A stretch of 64,000 nt of DNA, taken from NCBI GenBank assembly GCA_028564705.1, contig JAPXFQ010000385.1:3038001-3102000 (forward strand), written 5' to 3'. This stretch comes from Apricaphanius iberus. Lineage: Eukaryota > Chordata > Actinopteri > Cyprinodontiformes > Aphaniidae. This document shows positions 36,922-47,880 of the stretch, one piece after another. The translations under genes and the position numbers were made by a program. Below the pieces are notes generated by a model that had not been told where the DNA came from, ran no database searches, and saw only the letters and a list, made by a program, of their open reading frames with translations. How positions within the stretch are numbered: the stretch's first letter is position 1; every line of letters starts with the position of its first letter.

Positions 36922-37251
36922 AATCCATCCATCCATTTTCTTAACCGCTTAATCCTTAACGGGTCGCGGGGGGGCTGGTGGCTATCTCCAGCTGTCAACG
37001 GGCGAGAGGCAGGGTACACCCTGGACAAGTCGCCAGTCCATCGCAGGGCCACATAGAGACAGACAGGACAACCAATCATGCACACCTAAGGACAATTTGG
37101 AGAGATCAATTAACCTGACATGTTTTTGGACTGTGGGAGGAAGCCGGAGTACCCGGAGGGAACCCACGCATGCACGGGGAGAACACTCAAACTCCATGCA
37201 GAAAGGCCCTGGGCCGGGATACGAACCGACAACCTTCTTGCTGCAAGGCAA
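36922..37251 (-). mobile_element. SINE copy, 5'-truncated
   Basis: Same family as 2427-2797, on minus. It ends in CCAT repeats (+ strand 36924-36936) and keeps the B box GGTTCGTATCC (complement at 37217-37227, one change from consensus). It stops at GCCTTGCAGCAAG, so the A box is missing. Its 3' end differs from the copies at 2427 and 50860, pointing to another subfamily. No target duplication found. Confidence 0.85.
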
Positions 37252-37486
37252 GGCTGCATAATCATGATGTCAGATCAGCATCTTGATGTGGCACACCTGT
37301 GAGGTGGGATGGATTATCTCACCAAAGCAGAAGTGCTCACTATCACACATTTAGACTGATTTGTGAACAATGTTTGAGAGAAATGGTAATATTGTGGATC
37401 TGGAATGAATTTTAGATCTTTAAGTCCATCTCATGAAAAATTGGAGCAGAAACAAAGGTGCTGCGTTTATATTTTTGTTGAGTGTG

Positions 37487-37501
37487 TGTGTATATATATA
37501 A

Positions 37502-37552
<51 letters not shown>
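37487..37552. repeat. TA-rich microsatellite with poly(A) interruption
   Basis: TATATATATA, ten or more A, then a long uninterrupted AT run ending about 37552. Likely length-polymorphic. Confidence 0.9.
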
Positions 37553-37556
<4 letters not shown>

Positions 37557-37844
37557 GATATTGGTGCTTGCAGGGTTGGCAGAGGATGTAGAGGATGCTT
37601 TACATATGTTTGATATCTTTCTCTGCTCCTTTGCACACATTACACGTATCACAGTCGTCTGCAGCAGATTGCAAAATGATTCCACACAGAAGTCAGAAAT
37701 CAGCCACTGAAACATTATGTGGCTGTCTGAATCTACGGGGCAGTTTCAGCTTAGAGGTCATAGATATGAACACTAGATGACACCCCGTGCTCTTCCAAAT
37801 GGACTCTGACGTAGCTGAACGGCGTTTATTATTTGCATAGCTAG

Positions 37845-38431
37845 TACTTTTCGGGTCGTCACATGCACAACATCTAACTGGATTTAGCTGGGAGAAAATG
37901 GCGAAGTGGCCAGTCTGCAGATGCTTCTTCAGGTTAGTTGTGTTCTTCCCTCGGAACGCAGCTCCACACTCTTTGCATGTTGTTTTGCTTTCATTGTTGT
38001 CATAAGCAAAATGAGTCCATACCTACTTCCCGTCTTTTTCAACCTGCTGTTGACATTTTCCTCGATTTCTTCTCATGCCTTCGTCTTCAGTTGGCTTGGC
38101 TTCCTGGGAGCTTGTTTAAAAAGGTTAACCTAGCGTCATCTCTGAACAAGGTGGACTCTGATTGGTTTTCTTTTTACCTAGTCCCGTCTGTTCAATTTGT
38201 TGTATGGTTATTTTGCCTATTTCTTGCATCTTTCCTGTCTTCTGATTGGATATTTGACATTGTGGGTTTTCATCTCTTCTTTTATTTGTTGACAAAAATG
38301 TCAATTAATTTGGTTATGGTCTTTGTCTTTTTCCATGCTTTTATTTGAAATTTTCGTTTTGTTTTTGTCCGCAAACATATTTTCGTGACGAAAGAAAGAC
38401 AAAAATATTTCGTCAACAAAATTAACACGGC
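37845..38431 (-). mobile_element. hAT-like transposon fragment
   Basis: The minus strand starts GTGTTAATTTTGTTGACGAAAT (38428 downward), matching the CAGTGTTAATTTCGTTGACG start of a fish hAT group, then an AT-rich leader, then a BED-finger coding remnant. The other end is lost. Its start abuts the truncated 3' side of a Rex3 element at 38432. Confidence 0.5.
37850..38077 (-). pseudogene. BED zinc-finger remnant of a transposase
   Basis: From ATG at 38077 the minus strand reads a basic start, one stop, then VWTHFAYDNNESKTTCKECG, followed by AAFRGKNTTNLKKHLQTGHF. This is a complete BED signature: aromatic residues, Cys-x2-Cys, then NLxxHL and His. BED fingers bind DNA in hAT transposases and in host ZBED proteins derived from them. 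The stop after DGK and the absence of any catalytic domain make it a fossil. Confidence 0.7.
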
Positions 38432-38755
38432 CGTCCAGGATGCCCGACCCACCTCAACTGGCTCCTCTCGATGTGGAGGAGCAGCGGCTCTACACTGAGC
38501 CCCCTCTGGATGACCTAGCTTCCCAACCTATCTGTAAGGGAGAACTCAGCCACCCTGCGAAGGAAACTCATTTCAGCTGCCTTTATCCGTGATCTCATTC
38601 TTTCGGTCACCACCCAAAGTTCGTGATGAGGGTATGAACGTAGATCGACCAATCAAGAGTTTTGCCTTCCGGCTCACCTCTCTCTTCACCACGACAGACC
38701 GGTGCAGCTCCCGCATAACTGCAGACGCCTTACCAATCCGTGTATCAATCTCCCG

Positions 38756-39650
38756 CTAAATGTTTTCCTCATTCATGAACAAGACCCCCAGATACGTAAA
38801 CTCCTCCACTTGAGGAAGGACCCCTTCCCCGACCCAAAGAAGGCACCCTACCCTTTTCAAGACCATGGTCTCGGATTTGGAGGTGCTGATCCTCATCCCA
38901 GCCGCTTCACACGTGGCTGGGAACCACTCCAGCGAAAGCTGTAGATCACGTTCTGATGAACCCAACAGGACAACATCATCTGCGAAAAGCATAGACCCGA
39001 TTCTGAGGCCACCAAAATGGATCCCCTCAACACCTTGGCTGCGCCAAGAAATCCTGTCCATAAATGTTTTGAACAGGATCGGTGACTAAGGGCAACCTTG
39101 GCGGTGTCCAACTCTCACTGGAAACGAATCTGACTTACCGCCGGCAATGCGAACCAAACTCTGACACCGGTCATACATGGACCTAACAGTCCTTATCAAA
39201 GGGCCCGGTACCCCATACTCCCAGAGTACTCCCCACAGAATTCCCAGAGGGACGCGGTCGAACGCCTTCTCCAAGTCCACAAAACACATGTAGACCGTTC
39301 GGCGAACTCCCACGCAACCTCCAGGACCCTGCTGAGGGTGTAGAGCTGTACCAGTGTTCCACGGCCAGGACAAAAACTGCATTGTTCCTCCTGAATCCGA
39401 GGCTCGACTATCCGTCGGACCCTCCTCTGCAGAACCCCTGAATAGACCTTACCAGGGAGGCCCAGGAGTGTGATGCCCTGTAGTTGGAACACACACTGTG
39501 GTCCCCCTTTTTAAAGAAGGGGACCACCACCCCGGTCTGAAATCCAAGGGAACTGCCCCAAATGTCCACGCAATATTGCAGAGCCGCGTTAACCAATACA
39601 GCCCTAAAACATCCAGAGCCTTGAGGAATTCCAGGTGAATCTTATCCACC
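38756..39650 (-). pseudogene. Rex3 reverse transcriptase (frameshifted)
   Basis: Pieces in order: DKIHLEFLKALDVLGL and LCNIAWTFGAVPLDFRPG in one frame, QGITLLGLPGKVYSGVLQRR in the next, then MCFVDLEKAFDRVP (motif A), a VRVGHRQGCP decay of motif B, SMLFADDVVLLGSSERDLQ (motif C) and GMRISTSKSETMVL with PQVEEFTYLGVLF. The catalytic FADD is intact, but at least three frameshifts break the protein. The STSKSE(A/T)MVL motif is characteristic of Rex3/RTE. Confidence 0.85.
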
Positions 39651-40337
39651 CCCGGAGCCCTGCCACCAAGGAGCTTTTTAGCAACCTCAGTGATCTCAGC
39701 ACCAGGTAATGGAGAGCCGTCCCAAAGTTCACAGATCCCGCTTCCAAACAGGAAGGCGTGTCACTGGGATTGAGGAGGTCTTCGAAGTATTTCACCCACC
39801 AACCCAAGATGTACCCCCCCGAGATGCCAGATGGTTGACCAGAATCGCTTCAAAGCCATACGGAAGTCATTCTCCATGGTCTCTCCAAACTCATCCCACA
39901 CCCTAGTTTTTTTCCTCAGTGACCATCCGAACCATACGCCGCTTAGCATGTCGGTACATATCAGCTGCTTCCGGACTCCCACAGGCCAAAAAGGTCAGAT
40001 AGGACTCCTTCTCCAGCTTGACAGAATTCCTCACCGCCGGTGTCCACCAGCGGGTTTGAGGGTTGCCGCTGCGACAGGCACCAACCACCTTGCGGCCACA
40101 ACTACGTTCAGCTGCCTTGACAATGGAGGCACGGAACATGGCCCACCCGGACTCAATGTCCCCCGCCTCCCCTGGAACGTGTTCGAAGTTCTGCCGGAGG
40201 TGGGAGTTGAAACTCCTTTTGACAGGGGACTCTGGCAGACGTTCCCAGCAGACCCTCACAACTCGTTTGGGTCTGTCAGGTCTGTCCGGCGTCCTCCCCC
40301 ACCACCGGAGCCGACTCACCACCAGGTAGTGGTCGGT

Positions 40338-40712
40338 TCATAGCTCCGCCCCTCTCTTCGGCCGAGTGTCCCAAACATGCGGCTGCAGGTCAGATGAAAC
40401 AACAACCGAGTGCCAAGTGTACACATGAACACCCTTATGCTTGAACATGGTGTTCGTTATGGACAATCCATGACGAGCACAGAAGTCCAATAACAAGACA
40501 CCGCTCAGTTTCAGACCGGGGGGACCATTCCGCCCAACCACGCGTCTCCAGGTCTCACTGTCATTGCCCACGTGAGCATTGAGGTCCCCCAGTAGAATTA
40601 GGGAGTCCACAGAAGGAGCACTCTCCAGCACCCCCTCCAAGATCTCCTAGAAGGTTGGGTAATCGGATTTACTGTTTGGTGCGTAAACACAAACAAATTG
40701 ACCCGTCCCCCC
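40338..40712 (-). pseudogene. Rex3 endonuclease C-terminal part
   Basis: Encodes [40 protein letters not shown] and a [20 protein letters not shown] ending. The GD(F/L)NA motif of AP-type endonucleases is present. A stretch before VVVSSDL is missing relative to the family, removing part of the catalytic core. Confidence 0.75.
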
Positions 40713-41115
40713 CACCTTTAATAGCAAGAGCTATGGTCTCTGTTTTTTTCTTCTTTTTGAAGACAAAATAAAATTTTACATTTTCCCAATTGCCAAAATG
40801 TGGTCAGGAAACCCAAATGGACAGTTTATAATTTCAATGAGCCCTAAAACAAAACCTGTAAGATATAACTATCGTACAATATTGCTAAGTATTTTAAAAA
40901 CTGAGATGTCCATCTTTTAATCCATTTACTGTACTTTCAGGACTATAATCCACTACTCTTTCTTCATGTTTTGAACAAGATGGTCTTTAATCCGGTGCAG
41001 TTTATTTATGGGTTTTTAAAGCTAACAGCCACTAGAGAGCCTGCTCAATCTTTATGGATTGTACAAGTTATGTCCTTTGCCTTAAGGGATACTGTGGCCT
41101 TTAAGTGGTCAGGAG

Positions 41116-41133
41116 AGAGAGATAGACACAGAG

Positions 41134-41164
<31 letters not shown>

Positions 41165-41165
41165 A
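41116..41165. repeat. GA/CA microsatellite
   Basis: GAGAGAGA, CACACACACA, then GAGAGAGAGAGAGAGAGAGA units. Confidence 0.85.
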
Positions 41166-41169
41166 TGAA

Positions 41170-43490
41170 AACAAACTTGGAACAGACATTACGAGAGCGA
41201 GACGGTTTGCGAAAAAAAGTTTTCATACACAAACCATCATTGTTTAAAACAAAGAAATAGATATGATGCTTTTAACTTGAAGGCAGTCGATCTGACTTAA
41301 AGAAAGAAATGGAATGCCAGCGGTTTCACGTATCACTAATAGCACTGAATCAATTGTGAGATATTGCAAACGCCAGCATAAAAACCTCTCTCAATACAAT
41401 AAGATTTAAAAAAAGCTTTCAGAGGTAATAAAAGCAGATTCCACCGTGTTGGAATCTTAATAAAAATCGAAGCTTCCCTAAACACCAGTCACTTTCCCGA
41501 CAGTCCCCTCTGCCTGAACCTTTACATATGGTAATTAAACGTTAAATTAGCTGCAGCTTTTGATGTGGTGCGGCTTTATTATTTACACATTTGGGTTATT
41601 TTCCCTAAAATAGGCCGTTGAGGCTTATAATCAGGTACCCTTTATATTTCAGAAAATACTGTAGTTTGTCGGTCTTACCACATTGTCTTTAAGCCCCTAT
41701 ATCATATCAATATATCATATTAATTGGCTCTGGCCTTATGCCAAAGTTGTACTGTAGCACATTGCATCAATGAATATGATGAATATGAATAAATGAATAT
41801 TAAAGTGTTTATTTTTAACAAACTGCTATAGAATAGACCATAATTTATTTGAATGTCCCGTAGAGGGGAAATAAAAGTGTAACAGCAGTTAAATTCCAGG
41901 AAATTGAGGCATGTATATTCATATAAGATCATATAAACCCAACTTCACTGTTTTTACTTGCTCATTTGATGTCTTTAACTTATTTACTTCTAGGTTTGTA
42001 ATGTACTGTATTGTGAATTTGTTCATGTCTAAATTGTTTTAGCAGCCTCTGACTGAAGTACATAGTATACCAAATAATTTGATTTTTGATGCATTAAAAT
42101 TATGTATTTGGGGTTTACTACAGATTTTTCCTATACCAAAGTGAGTGATGACTTTCTATATTTGTGCATTGTTTCAAGATTATGCTTGGTTGTAGCTCAT
42201 TCCCCTAGGTGTCAGTAGTCTCTTGGTTTTGACCAAATAATGTATGTGCATGCTACCTGCTAATTTTGTTTCAAAATTGTAATTTGCATAATTTCCTAAA
42301 CACTGCTTCATAATGCATAGTCCCCTGAAAGATTTTGTTGTCTGGAATTTCCCAGGTCATCATTGCTGCCATACTGTATGTGTGAGTCAGTGCTCTGTTG
42401 TCAAATATATTGGTCATCCCTCAACACTGATTACTCCTCCCCCATTCATCAAATTCTGACACCTACATGTTTTTTAGAGGCTTTTTTCTGTTTGAATGTC
42501 AATTATTAGCATTAGTCCTTTCAATGATATTACAATCTTTGAGCATAATTCAGTACAACCTGCAATATCAATGAGTGTTTGGGATTTCATACATTTAGAG
42601 TTAATATTCATGCTTTTCCTTTTTCCATTTTGCCCTTGGGTATCCACTTATAATGTGTGGTATATGACAAACAAACACGTATATAATGCTTGTTAAAATA
42701 ACACATTTTATTTTTTTTAATTTTTTTGTAAATGCTTCTCTGGAAACATGGTTGGAAATAAATGAAAACATAATCCTACCACCTAAGGCCTATTGTGCAC
42801 CACCCATGTTGATCTACCCCAGGATATTTTGAGCTCTTGCCAAAATTTACAAGACTTGATACGTCCAGGCAGAAGAGGCTTTGTTTCTACTTCATAATTC
42901 ATAATTTCATTCATAACTTCATAATTTTTTCACAAGAAACCTGAGGAAGTGCAATTCTCCCCTTTCTGACACAATATATATTAGATTTAAAGGATCATGC
43001 AAGTTTCCATTTTAAAATATTATTTGTGTGGTTTTTATGTTGTGTAATTTGCCATAACCATGGCAATATGGTTGTCAACACCCTTTTTATTAATTGGTTC
43101 TGCCTTGTTGTTTATTTTTCATAACCCTGTTCTTCACTTATGTAAGAAAATTGGGTTTTGCTTTTACTCTGTTTTTTCCACACCCTAGTCAAACAGACTA
43201 TCCAAACCCTTTGAACATTTTAATCTCCTTTTAAAATAACTTGTTTCCTGAGAAATCATCCCTATCTCACTATTTATAATGTTCATTTTGTAACTCATTT
43301 AAATTAATTTGTACTTTTAAATATTTTTTTTACTTTTAAATAGTTTTTGAATTACCATATTATAGATAACTATTTACTGTGTGAATAGTGTTGTAACTCT
43401 GTTCAATTTTAATGAAAATGAATCAAATACCATTTTTCAATTAGCCTCAAAATGGTACTTCAGGTTATTTAAATATTCTATGCTCTGTTT
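41170..43490. other. Intron sequence upstream of the gpc5 exon
   Basis: AT-rich, no recognised gene or transposon. The polypyrimidine tract TCTATGCTCTGTTTCTGTAG of the next exon closes it. Confidence 0.45.
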
Positions 43491-43496
43491 CTGTAG

Positions 43497-43632
43497 GAAA
43501 CCCAAAAGAAGTTCCCAAATCTTAATGAAATCGAGGTCTGGGAAGAAATAGGCAGTGGGGAAGAGCAAGGAAGCACAACAGACTGTGATGATGAAGATGG
43601 CTGCCAAAGCTCTGGTGATGGTGAAGAGCACT
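43497..43632 (+). CDS. gpc5: Glypican-5 internal coding exon (GAG-attachment region)
   Basis: 136-bp exon with acceptor TGTTTCTGTAG ending at 43496 and donor GTAAGT at 43633. It is open in phase 0, matching the end of the 23728-23848 exon, and ends with one base of a split codon (phase 1). It encodes VWEEIGSGEEQ and TDCDDEDGCQSSGDGEEH. The DCDDEDGC motif followed by acidic Ser-Gly units is what I recall from human GPC5. The Ser-Gly dipeptides beside Glu/Asp are likely heparan-sulfate attachment serines close to the membrane. The last exon with the GPI signal should lie downstream but was not identified. Confidence 0.85.
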
Positions 43633-44200
43633 GTAAGTCACACATTAGCCTGGACAAATACTGTATTTATAAATATATACCTGTCTGTAGTTAAGAATTA
43701 AACTGTTGCTATTATAGATTTAAAAAAAAAAACTTTTTCTAATACCATATAACCAGTGAAGATTGATTATTTTTGAACAAATAAGCCCAGACACCTCTAA
43801 GCACCAACACAAAAATGCCAACAAGAAAATGAGGTGAGGTTCTGTGCTGATTTTGATGAAACTCATTCAAGCTCCTAAAGATGTCAAAGTACTGCATAGA
43901 TACTGGGGATATACTGATATCAAATTGTTTACTCCAGAAAATCTGTAATACAGTGGACCACTGCCTAATCGCAGTTCAGTATCTACTAGTACCTAACCAT
44001 GAATTTTTCTGTAGCACTGAAGGAAAATATATGAAGGAAAACACAGCTTGAAAAGATATAATATTTTCATTCAATGCTTATTGACTCGCTGTTGGGTGGT
44101 GTTTGCAAAGCAGCCAATCAGGAGCTCCAAATTATTTTCTCATGCTGCTGATGAGCTGTACTTTCAAGAGCGGAAATAAGGAAGACGTAAATATTACTGT
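43633..44200 (+). other. gpc5: gpc5 downstream intron, proximal part
   Basis: Starts GTAAGTCACAC. No further exon recognised here; AT-rich and unique. The intron continues at least to the window end unless the terminal exon was missed. Confidence 0.5.
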
Positions 44201-44481
44201 ACGTCCACACCAAAAGCGAATTACGCAAGCGGCGAGTCAGGTGTACATGTTATGTCAATGGAGGAGCGCGTTGAAGCATGGCAGGGGGTTCCACTTCAAA
44301 TCAGAAGCAGATCTGCGTCGTGAAAAAGCTTTTCTGCCTGATTCGCGTGGAGGATTTGTACGAATGAGGCGTTTGCAGCGCGTCAAAAAGTCTGCTCAAG
44401 TTGAAAATCTCTGAACTCCAGCTTCAATTCGCGCCGCGTCAACCAATCAGGGGACAGAGTTTCAGTAATTCTGTGACTGTC

Positions 44482-44607
44482 ATGGAGTCACAGCCTCAGC
44501 AGGACATGGAGGAAATACTGATAAACATCGTGGCTAAACACCCCGAGCTACATGACACAAGCAGTTTTCAATACAGAGACAGGAAAAAAAAAAAATATTA
44601 TAAATAG
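44482..44607 (+). pseudogene. MADF-domain N-terminal remnant
   Basis: From ATG at 44482: QQDMEEILINIVAKHPELHD then SSFQYRDRKKKKYYK. The pattern of an acidic start, two hydrophobic helix turns, HPELHD and YRDR..K fits the first half of a MADF/Myb-SANT-like DNA-binding domain, as in the accessory protein of Harbinger transposons. An A-run at 44582-44594 probably caused the frameshift that ends it. Confidence 0.55.
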
Positions 44608-44944
44608 GTTAAACTATTTAGACAGAAATGCTCTTAAGAGGTTTGTGAGTGTCTCTTATAAGAGCCGTTGTTGCTGTAAAAGCTCACCTGGTTTCCTGGT
44701 CTCAGCTCCCGCACCACGTCCCACGCTGCTCAAATATTATAAACTTTTATGAGCCGCAGACTGATAGACAGCTGCTCAGAAATGTAGTCGGTGTGTCGGC
44801 AGGCGAAGCCCAAACTGGGCGAGCAGGTCACGTTTTCCAGGCGGCGAGGAGCCGGTGTTTATGAGAGGGGGCTCGCTGCTGTTTATGGATCCCTCTGCCG
44901 TAGCTAGACTGTATCTGTAGCTCACCAAACCCCCAGTGCAGCTC

Positions 44945-45215
44945 TACCGGAGGCCAGGCCGAACACGTAATCAACTCTGTCCTCCGTCAGATCGGAGACC
45001 ATAATCCATAATCCAACGGCAGCTGCACTCTAGCCCCAGCTCCGCTGAAGCCCGGGCCGAACACGCTGTCCTCTATCAGCTCGGTCCATAATACACCAGC
45101 AGATGCACTCTAGCCCCAGCTCCGCTGAAGCCCGGGCCGAAAACACAGTGCTCCATCGGCTCAGTCCATAATCCACCGGCAGCTGCACTCTGGCCCCAGC
45201 TCTGCTGAAGGCCAG
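44945..45215. repeat. 80-bp minisatellite, about 3.4 copies
   Basis: GCACTCTAGCCCCAGCTCCG begins units at 45025 and 45105, with a GCACTCTGGCCCCAGCTCTG variant at 45185, exactly 80 bp apart. Units also share GAAGCCCGGGCCGAA and TCCATAATCCA. A weaker unit precedes at about 44945. GC-rich. Confidence 0.85.
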
Positions 45216-45786
45216 TTCGCGCGTGAAAATACCATATTTGAAGCGCGTCCAGTTCGCTTTGTACACGCTTCAAGATGCGAATGTTCAAGCATCCAGCCGG
45301 GGGCATGTGGCGCGTTTTGACGCTTTTGGGGTGGACATAGCGTTAAATTCTGAGATTTGTCTGAGACGGTATTCGCTGAGTGCATTAATGGATGTTAAAG
45401 TATTTATGGTGTTTTCACTCTTAAAATAGGCCATTATAAGCATTTTCAAAATATATCTAATGTATTTGCAGATTTTAACTATTCACAGGCTTCTGTGGTC
45501 CCCAAACCCCTTAAATACTGTCAACTGTACAAACTAAATGGTTTAGTCTGCATTTTACATTTATTTCCACAATATTTGTATCCATAATTCAAGAAAACAT
45601 GATTTTTACTCATTACTTAGTTTAGTGTTTTTGTATATTATCTCTTAAAAAAATCACATGTTATAAAATAAATTTGTAAACATGGGGAGATTAATATAAC
45701 TGCCTGCTGCTTTCTTCAAACATTCAAAAAAATGTCCAAAGATTCCCCATTGTACTACTCTCTCATACTCCAATACATAATAACTA

Positions 45787-46345
45787 GTGCTGTCAAACAA
45801 GAAAATCCAATTAATCACAGGGAAGCTGTGAATTAATCACGATTAATTAACATTCCTAAATACAGTATGAATGAAAAACTAAAAGTTTCTGTGTAAATAA
45901 AGGACAAAACCGGATGATGTTTCTCTTCCATTGAACTTTTGTTTAAACATCACATAAGTCAAATATAATATAGACTTAGTAATGAAATGTTACAATTTAC
46001 AAATTTCCCATACGTTAACACTCAGCAGATAAAGCTGTGCTGTTAATCAGATTACTATTAATGTTAACATTAGGAATGAACACGATGCTCTTATTGTGAA
46101 GGTCTACAGAGCTTCTTTCCCTAATGAGTTGGCACTAATTTAAGTCTGAAAATATCACTTTAACTGAATGATGCACATTTAACGCAGTGTTAATACACTA
46201 TTAAATGTGCTGAAAATATACATTGAGCTGAAATGCATAAATCAACATAAATACAACATTTGTGTTCTCTTTGTACCAGTTAGCTATTAGCAAGACCAAG
46301 CCGACAGCCGAAGTAGATGCAATCAAATAAAGACAATTTCCAGTG
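45787..46345. repeat. Dispersed repeat with GTGCTGTCAAAC end
   Basis: CTAGTGCTGTCAAACAAG followed by ATTAATCAC and GATTAATTAAC is a common fish repeat end. A similar terminus occurs reversed near 54385-54452. The right limit is guessed from a TTAGCTATTAGCAAGACC motif. Confidence 0.4.
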
Positions 46346-46475
46346 AAAACTAATGAACTTAATCATATCAACTCAAAGCCCACACGTCAATAATAATATC
46401 CTCTCATGTGCACACACACACGCACATTTTGCCTGGTCCTACCTTTAGGGCACTCTTGATGAGCTCTAATGGTTC

Positions 46476-46886
46476 TGTGTGTGTGTGTTCCTGTCTAGAA
46501 TTCAGACTGAGGACCAATGTTTACTGTTTTAGGTTTTTAACCTATAAAGTGAGTACATTTAACACAAACTGAGAACATTTTGTGTAGTCCTCAGTTTGGG
46601 GCACTGTCACTGAGGTCTTTTAGTTGGTTTTAGAGGTATGGTGTGAATTAAGTTTTAGTTCGGTTTAAGGTTAGGAATAGATTGATAACGGCTAGGGTTA
46701 GGAAAAGTGTGTGGGTTAGGCCTAATACAGTCGCTACACTGAATATTACTGAAAATTACTACAAAGTCAATGAAGGTCCTCACTAGTAATAGCAAAACAG
46801 AAATGTGTGTCCTCATTTTATATTAAACAGTCCTCACTTTATAGGTTAAAAACCCAAAACGGTAAAAAAAGAGGAACACACACACT
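46476..46886. mobile_element. MITE with long inverted ends, telomere-like centre
   Basis: The left arm has GTGTGTGTTCCT, ACTGTTTTAGG and TTTTTAACCTATAAAGTGAG. The right arm reverse-complements to GTGTGTGTTCCT, ACCGTTTTGGG and TTTTTAACCTATAAAGTGAG. The inverted repeat spans about 80 bp per side. The centre contains GGGTTAGG-type motifs. About 410 bp, no coding capacity. Confidence 0.65.
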
Positions 46887-47334
46887 TCTCTCACCATCTG
46901 GATGCAGTCCGAGCCTGCCATGCTGTTTAGTAAGGAGAATAGAATGCAGCAGTGAATTTTAGGATAAACAAGGCAGTATTCTGTGTATGCATTAATTGAA
47001 TTAAAAATTAATTATGTTGATTCTATAAATTTAACGAACAGCATTACCACTTTAGTTTTAGCAGCCCTTATAATAACTGAAATGTCTTCAAGAGTGAAAC
47101 ATTTTATTTTCATTGGTGTTAAAAGGTTTGTTGGCAATTGTTTTAAATTAAGCATAAGTATTATAAAGCAACAGTTATAAGTTTCCAGCTAATTAAACAC
47201 AAAAAATAGTTGTTTGGTTTTTCCAGCTGTGAGAACTGTTGCCCTGCTGATGCAACTGTTTGTACAAGTCAGGGGTCACATCAACCAAATATTTTACATC
47301 TTTGACAGGTTTTAAAACAGGGATGGAAAAACTA

Positions 47335-47880
47335 ATGCTGCATTCAGACCAACCCCATGCGTCAGCGTCAGTTGCGGCAAGATTACATGTATAGTCTATG
47401 GTAGAGTACGTCAGAGGTCCGTCAAAGTCTCTGCGGTGCGTTGTCTACGTGGGCTCCGTCAACTTCACTTGCATTACATACAGCAACGCAGTAACCCAGA
47501 AGTTCAGCTAGTTTAACTTTTGACGGAGCCAACGCAGTTAACGCAGTGTGGCAACCTATCAGAGCATCTCACTGTAGTTATGTCACTATACACATATCTT
47601 GAATGAAGCGCGGTTCCAGTGAAAACATTTTCAATAAACGCAGATTTAAAAAATCCGAAATAACACTTACTGAAGTCAGATGGACAGGCGCTCCTAAAGA
47701 GGAACAGAAAACCTGTAGCTGGTGTCCTGGTAGGAGATTTAAGCTCCAATGCGGCCGAGGATGTCGTAAAAATTAGGTGCGGGACAGACAGAAGTAGCGC
47801 TGAAAGCGAACCTCATCCATACGCAGCTCCTGGAGCAAATGGTTTGACAGATGACAATTTACACCCCTGACCATTTGGTG
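47335..47880. mobile_element. Possible Harbinger-like MITE
   Basis: Starts GCTGCATTCAGACCAA with a GC-rich interior, a pattern of fish MITEs. The matching right end (TGGTGCAGACAC near 47877) is weak. Confidence 0.3.

Larger units (their letters stand above)
38432..40712 (-). mobile_element. Rex3-type (RTE clade) LINE, decayed and truncated
   Basis: Minus-strand LINE carrying the second half of the endonuclease, the reverse transcriptase and the C-terminal region in order but scattered over several frames. It begins inside the endonuclease near 40712 and its 3' end stops at 38432 without the terminal simple repeat. Much more GC-rich than its surroundings. The fossil at 57850-58435 is an older relative. 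Confidence 0.85.
23849..43496 (+). other. gpc5: gpc5 intron (phase 0), 19.6 kb
   Basis: Sequence between the two recognised gpc5 exons, starting GTAGGA and ending TCTGTTTCTGTAG. Both junctions are phase 0, so removing it keeps the frame. It is filled with transposon relics described separately. Very long introns are characteristic of glypican-5 genes. Confidence 0.75.
44201..45340. mobile_element. Harbinger-like element, non-autonomous
   Basis: Left end ACGTCCACACCAAAAGCG and right end (reverse complement) TATGTCCACCCCAAAAGCG form the terminal inverted repeats. The body is GC-rich against its surroundings, with a MADF-domain remnant and an 80-bp minisatellite. No catalytic transposase seen. 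A target duplication was not established. Confidence 0.6.

Noticed and set aside
37412..37715. Frames with runs of Ile-Tyr.
   Set aside because: Translation of the TA microsatellite.
47218..47315. Possible terminal gpc5 exon after TTTTTCCAG, reading VRTVALLMQLFV in the required phase 1.
   Set aside because: The acceptor is plausible, but the frame ends at TAA after about 30 residues with no hydrophobic GPI-signal tail, and no convincing similarity to the glypican C-terminus.
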